From: Pseudomonas brassicacearum subsp. neoaurantiaca
GTDB lineage: Bacteria; Pseudomonadota; Gammaproteobacteria; Pseudomonadales; Pseudomonadaceae
DNA: 64,000 nucleotides
Direction: 5' to 3'
Assembly: GCF_013608025.1 (NCBI RefSeq)
Contig: NZ_VDLV01000064.1
Coordinates: forward strand, 1 to 64,000
A program made the position numbers and the translations under genes. The notes under the pieces are model-generated. The model saw only the letters and a program-made list of their open reading frames with translations. It searched no databases and was not told where the DNA came from. Positions 59,830 to 64,000 of this stretch are shown here, piece by piece. Within the stretch, counting starts at the first letter, position 1; each line of letters begins with the position of its first letter.

Positions 59830-62800
59830 ATGCAATGGATTTTGACACTGTTGGGCCTGGCTCTCGGCTGGGTGGTGGACGAGTCGTTCGCCGATGCACT
59901 GATAGGTGCGTTGGTCGGGCTCGGCATCGCCCAGTCGGTTCGACTGGGGCGCCTGGGGATCCAAGCGGCCAAGCAGCAGATCCTGCTGCAAGAGGCCCAG
60001 CAGAGCGTGCTCACCCTGGAAGCGCGGCTGGCGGTTCTCGAACGCGGCACCGCCGCCCAGCCGAGTGATCCGGCGCCAGCAGCCGAGGTCATCGCGCCCC
60101 AGGCTCCAAAACCCCAGACCCGCACCGAGCCGGAGCTGGTCTGGGAACTGCCGCCGGATCTCGAATCCGTCTCCGTGATGAGCACCCAGGCCAGCCAACC
60201 GCTGCCCGACGAAATCTGGAGCCCTGCGCCAGCCGCCTCCAGTCGTCGCGCGAATAGTGATTTTGCGCCGTTGCCCCTTGAGCCGACGGCGCCTGCGCCT
60301 GCGGCTCCCCGTGGCCCGAATCTGTTCGACCGCGCCATCATCGGCGCGCGCGACTGGCTGTTCGGCGGCAACACCGTGCTGCGGGTCGGCGTGGTGCTGT
60401 TGTTCCTCGGCCTGGCTTTCCTGCTGCGCTACGCCACCGAAGGCATGGTGGTGCCGATCGAATTGCGCTACGCCGGCGTCGCGGCCAGTGCCTTGGGCCT
60501 GCTGGGCCTGGGCTGGTGGTTGCGCCAACGCAACAGCAGTTATGCGCTGATGCTGCAGGGTACCGGGATCGCCGTGCTGTACCTGACGGTGTTCGCCGCC
60601 ATGCGCTTGCATCCGTTGCTCGATTCCAAGGCTGCCTTGGGGCTGTTGGTCGCGGTCACGGTGTTCTCGGCGATCCTGGCAGTGACCCAGAACGCCATGG
60701 GCCTGGCGGCGGCTGCGGCGTTGGGCGGCTTCGCCGCACCGATCCTGACCTCCACCGGCAGCGGCAACCATGTCGCGCTGTTCAGCTATTTCATCCTGCT
60801 CAACGCCGGCATCCTCGCAATCGCTTGGTTCAAAGCCTGGCGCACGCTCAACCTGATCGGTTTCGTCGGCACGTTCGGCATCGGTTTCGCCTGGGGCTTG
60901 CGCTCCTATACGCCGGAACTGCTGTGGAGCACCGAACCCTTCCTCATCGTTTTCTTCCTGACCTATCTGGCGATCGGCTTGTTGTTCACCCGGCGCAAGC
61001 TGCTGGAAATGAGCGACGCGCCTGAAGATGACAGCCGGGATGCCATGCTGCGCTGGTCGGCGCGCAAGGGCGACTACGTGGACGGCACCATGCTGTTCGG
61101 GCCGCCGCTGGTGGGCTTCGGCCTGCAGTTCGCCTTGGTGCAACATCTGGAATTCGCCGCAGCGTTCAGCGCCTTGGCCCTGGGCATGATCTACATGGGG
61201 CTGGCGCGCGTATTGATGGGCGGTCGCGCGGTGTTGTTGGCCGAGACCTGCCTCGCCCTGGGGGTGATTTTCGGCAGCCTGGCCATTCCGCTCGGTCTGG
61301 ACGCTCGTTGGACCGCCGCGGCGTGGGCGGTGGAGGGCGCCGGCATCTTCTGGCTGGGCCTGCGCCAACAACGCCCATTCGCACGGATGTTTGCCTTGTT
61401 GCTGCAATTGGGATCGGCGCTGGCCTTTGTCAGCGAATTGCATGCAGGTGAAGGCAGCCTGCTGGAGGGGTCGTGGCTGGGGGCGTTGATGCTCGGCGGG
61501 GCTTTGCTGTTCAGCTTTTACCAGTTGCGCAAGGCCGAGCCTGGGGAAACCGCTGACTGGGAGCGCCAAGGGCAACCCGTGCTGGCGGTACTCGGGCTGA
61601 GCTTCCTCTATTTGCTGGCGCCGTTGTTCTTCTTCACCCATGGCACCGCCATTGCCTGGGCCCTGGCCGGCCTGGCGACATTGTATGTTGGCCTGCGCCT
61701 GCAATCGCGCAGCTTCCTGTTTACTGCGTTCGCCGTGCAACTGTTGGGCGGCGCGCTGTTCCTGATGCGCCTGCAAGGCGCTGATGGAGATTCGGCGGTG
61801 TTGAATGCCGGCTGGAACGGTCTGCTCAGCGCCTCGCTGATCGGCCTGGCGTTGATTGGCGGGATGCTGCTGGCGGCTCGCGACGACATGGTGCGCAACG
61901 ATGCCCGGTTGCTGCGCGGCTTGTCCGTGGTGTTGCTGGCGGGGCTGGTGCTGATCAACCTCGCGGTGCTGTTCGTCCTGCCTTGGCAAACGGCGAGCGG
62001 TGTATGGGCGGCCAGCGGCCTGTTGATCATCTGGCTGAGCCTGTACCTGAAGCAACGCGTGAGCTTTGTCTTCGGCCTGTTGCTGCAACTGCTGGGCGGT
62101 GCGGCGTTCTTGGCGGCTGGGCCGTTCCTGCTTGGGCCTCTTCAATCCGAAGGCCTGCGGCCCTTGGCCCATAGCGGTTTCTGGACGCCGCTGGTGCTGG
62201 GATTGGCGGCACTGGCCGGCGCCTGGCGACTGCAACGGGCACACGCGGCGCAGGAACTGGATGTCTTGAGCTTGCAACGCCTGTCCGAGCTGCTGCTGAT
62301 CTGGGGTGCCGGCTGGTGGGCGCTGGCGTGGGTCAGCGAGGTGCTGCGCTTTGCTCCGGCGAACCTGCAAGGCAGTTGGCTGCTGCTGGTCGCGGCGATC
62401 AGCGTGGCGGTCTGGGCTGTCTTGGCCCTGCGCTTGAAATGGTCGGCGCTGGCGCTGCTATGCACCTTGTTGACGCCGGCGGCGGGTTGCGTGCTGGTGG
62501 CAACGGGGCACAGCCACTATCACCCGGCGGCGGATTTCGGCTGGCTGGCCTGGCTGGCAATATTTGCCGTGCACTTCTTTTCGCTCAAGCGCCTGGCGCC
62601 GATGCTTCCGGCCCGGGCGCGCAGTACCGCCCACGTGCTCGGTTGCTGGTTGTTGATGACGGTGTTGATGCTCGAGCTGCGTTACGGCCTGCTGTTGCTG
62701 TCCGAGCAGTACAACGCCTGGCGCTGGCTGGCCTGGGCGATCCTGCCAGGCCTTTACCTGGTATTGATGTCCACGCCGCGTACCTTGCCATGGCCGGTAT

Positions 62801-63450
62801 CGGCCCAACCGCGCGAATACCGCGTCTACGCGGCGGCGCCGATGGCGCTGTTGATGCTCGGTTGGTTCTGGCTGACCAACACCTTCAGTGACGGCAACTC
62901 CGAGCCACTGCCTTATATACCGTTGCTCAACCCCTTGGAGCTGGGCTTGCTGTTCGCCTTGTTCGGTATCTATGTGTGGGCCCGCAATGCCGTTGAGCAA
63001 ACGACGAACCGTTGGAATCGCATCGGGTATGTCGCTCAGTTGATTGCCGGTGTGTCGCTGTTCGCGTTCTTCACCGCGCTGGTGATGCGTACTGCCCACC
63101 AGTGGATGGACGTGCCGTACGCGCTGGATGCGCTGCTCGACTCGATGTTCGTGCAGGCCGGCTTGTCCATCGTCTGGACCTTGATCGCCCTGGGCCTGAT
63201 GATCGGCGGACACCTGCGTCATCGCCGGGAAGTGTGGCTGGTCGGCGCGGTCTTGATCGCCGTGGTCGTGGCCAAGTTGTTCTTTGTCGAATTGAGTAAC
63301 CGCGGCGGTCTGGCGCGGATCGTGTCGTTTATTGGCGTGGGCGTCTTGCTGCTGGTGGTTGGCTATTTTGCGCCGCTGCCACCCAAGCGCCCGGAGCCGG
63401 CCGTGGATGCCGAGCCGCCGATGCCTGTCAGTGAGGGAGTGTCGTCTTGA
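59830..63450 (+). CDS. DUF2339 polytopic membrane protein
   Basis: A 1,206-residue inner-membrane protein. An N-terminal anchor (WILTLLGLALGWVVDESF) and coiled-coil segment (QAAKQQILLQEAQQSVLTLEARLAVLER) lead into a P/A-rich linker, then about 25-30 membrane helices starting with NLFDRAIIGARDWLFGGNTVLRVGVVLLFLGLAFLLRYA, the diagnostic DUF2339 start. Function unknown. It is followed by, and overlaps, a DUF3999 gene, a pair found together in many Gram-negatives. Confidence 0.88.
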   Translation: MQWILTLLGLALGWVVDESFADALIGALVGLGIAQSVRLGRLGIQAAKQQILLQEAQQSVLTLEARLAVLERGTAAQPSDPAPAAEVIAPQAPKPQTRTEPELVWELPPDLESVSVMSTQASQPLPDEIWSPAPAASSRRANSDFAPLPLEPTAPAPAAPRGPNLFDRAIIGARDWLFGGNTVLRVGVVLLFLGLAFLLRYATEGMVVPIELRYAGVAASALGLLGLGWWLRQRNSSYALMLQGTGIAVLYLTVFAAMRLHPLLDSKAALGLLVAVTVFSAILAVTQNAMGLAAAAALGGFAAPILTSTGSGNHVALFSYFILLNAGILAIAWFKAWRTLNLIGFVGTFGIGFAWGLRSYTPELLWSTEPFLIVFFLTYLAIGLLFTRRKLLEMSDAPEDDSRDAMLRWSARKGDYVDGTMLFGPPLVGFGLQFALVQHLEFAAAFSALALGMIYMGLARVLMGGRAVLLAETCLALGVIFGSLAIPLGLDARWTAAAWAVEGAGIFWLGLRQQRPFARMFALLLQLGSALAFVSELHAGEGSLLEGSWLGALMLGGALLFSFYQLRKAEPGETADWERQGQPVLAVLGLSFLYLLAPLFFFTHGTAIAWALAGLATLYVGLRLQSRSFLFTAFAVQLLGGALFLMRLQGADGDSAVLNAGWNGLLSASLIGLALIGGMLLAARDDMVRNDARLLRGLSVVLLAGLVLINLAVLFVLPWQTASGVWAASGLLIIWLSLYLKQRVSFVFGLLLQLLGGAAFLAAGPFLLGPLQSEGLRPLAHSGFWTPLVLGLAALAGAWRLQRAHAAQELDVLSLQRLSELLLIWGAGWWALAWVSEVLRFAPANLQGSWLLLVAAISVAVWAVLALRLKWSALALLCTLLTPAAGCVLVATGHSHYHPAADFGWLAWLAIFAVHFFSLKRLAPMLPARARSTAHVLGCWLLMTVLMLELRYGLLLLSEQYNAWRWLAWAILPGLYLVLMSTPRTLPWPVSAQPREYRVYAAAPMALLMLGWFWLTNTFSDGNSEPLPYIPLLNPLELGLLFALFGIYVWARNAVEQTTNRWNRIGYVAQLIAGVSLFAFFTALVMRTAHQWMDVPYALDALLDSMFVQAGLSIVWTLIALGLMIGGHLRHRREVWLVGAVLIAVVVAKLFFVELSNRGGLARIVSFIGVGVLLLVVGYFAPLPPKRPEPAVDAEPPMPVSEGVSS

Positions 63451-64000
63451 GTCGCAAGTTGAGTCGAATCGGGCTGGGTGTGATGGGGTTATGGGTGGCC
63501 TTTTCGGCTGCGGCGCAAGAACAGCCGCAAGACTTCACCCATCAAGTGCCGTTGGTCTTGAGCGGTGAAGGGCCGTGGTATCGCTTGGCGTTGCCGCTGG
63601 AGGTCCAATTGCGGGCGCGGCAGACCGACCTGAGCGACATGCGGGTGTTCAACGCCGCCGGCCAGGCCCAGGCCTATGCATTGGTGCGCGAATCGGCCCA
63701 GAGTCGAGAGAATCGCACCCTCACCGATGTGAAGTGGTTCCCGCTGTACAACGCTGCCGACGACAGTGAACGCGCGCCGAGCGTACGTGTGCAATCGAAC
63801 GCCAACGGCACGCTGGTGGAAGTCCAGCCGTCCAGTCGGCTCGAAGCCGGGGAAGAGGAATTGCGTGGCTGGCTGCTCGACGCCAGCGCGATCAAGGCGC
63901 CGCTGCAACAGTTGATCCTGGACTGGACCAGCGAGCGCGACGGCTTCCAGCGCTTCACCATCGAAGCCAGTGACGACTTGCAGCACTGGCAGGCGTGGGG
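63447..64000 (+). CDS. DUF3999 protein (C-terminus beyond window)
   Basis: The visible 184 codons have a signal peptide (LGVMGLWVAFSAAAQ) and a beta-rich region (DFTHQVPLVLSGEGPWYRLALPLEVQLRARQTDLSDMRVFNAAGQ) typical of DUF3999. The start is probably TTG, overlapping the DUF2339 stop (TTGA), with GAGGGAG about 7 nt upstream; no ATG fits. It runs off the right edge. Confidence 0.8.
   Translation, partial: MSRKLSRIGLGVMGLWVAFSAAAQEQPQDFTHQVPLVLSGEGPWYRLALPLEVQLRARQTDLSDMRVFNAAGQAQAYALVRESAQSRENRTLTDVKWFPLYNAADDSERAPSVRVQSNANGTLVEVQPSSRLEAGEEELRGWLLDASAIKAPLQQLILDWTSERDGFQRFTIEASDDLQHWQAW

Noticed and set aside
59641..62370. Very long leftward frame opposite the DUF2339 gene
   Set aside because: It is the antisense of a GC-rich coding region with strong third-position bias; the product is Q/H/R-rich and low in complexity.

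Overview
The window is a GC-rich chromosomal segment of a Pseudomonas, most likely of the P. fluorescens group. Three things point there: the order of the housekeeping genes (asmA-mutY-yggX, hisB-hisH-hisA-hisF, yibQ-ctpA-envC-gpmI, rhodanese-grx-secB-trmL, ntrBC, glnA-thiI-typA), the many short REP/REPIN palindromes of two sequence families typical of fluorescent pseudomonads, and recognisable Pseudomonas families such as DUF3077, DUF2164 and the BphO/BphP pair. No database search was possible; all assignments come from reading motifs.

Layout. 1-4033: C-terminally incomplete Rhs protein with its DUF4123 chaperone (type VI secretion effector module). 4424-7467: tightly overlapping operon of a free-amino-acid 2-oxoglutarate dioxygenase, a GNAT acetyltransferase and an AzlC/AzlD exporter, facing a LysR regulator. 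7794-8881: Xre/RES toxin-antitoxin pair. 8966-12552: chemoreceptor, LysR regulator and a divergent atypical SDR, separated by directly repeated REP elements. 12663-15040: accessory patch (DUF3077 gene with a palindrome-rich leader, two tiny genes, a PanA-type DUF4065 antitoxin with a two-helix membrane partner) ending at tRNA-Thr. 15834-20049: amino-acid ABC importer with a trailing methyltransferase. 20349-27260: mixed region holding three members of one uncharacterised paralogous family, an orphan VapB antitoxin, the bacteriophytochrome/heme oxygenase pair, a YhcG-type nuclease and a cupin, ending at tRNA-Phe.

From 27556 onward the region is mostly conserved core: base-excision repair and iron trafficking (mutY, yggX), AsmA, a PanZ-like acetyltransferase, an OFA-family transporter, the histidine-biosynthesis genes, cell-envelope genes (EnvC, CtpA, YibQ), glycolysis (GpmI), redox and protein export (Grx, SecB), tRNA methylation (TrmL), nitrogen regulation (NtrB/NtrC with their target glnA behind a sigma-54-type promoter), sulfur transfer (ThiI), the ribosome GTPase TypA/BipA, glycogen phosphorylase, and a DUF2339/DUF3999 membrane pair that runs off the right edge.

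The most promising under-described items are: the three-member KQQKR family (20349-20849, 21764-22210, 26462-26869), one copy of which sits directly behind bphP; the PanA/membrane-protein module; the dioxygenase-acetyltransferase-AzlCD operon; the structured leader before the DUF3077 gene; and a triple 45-bp repeat followed by a terminator hairpin at 45677-45968.
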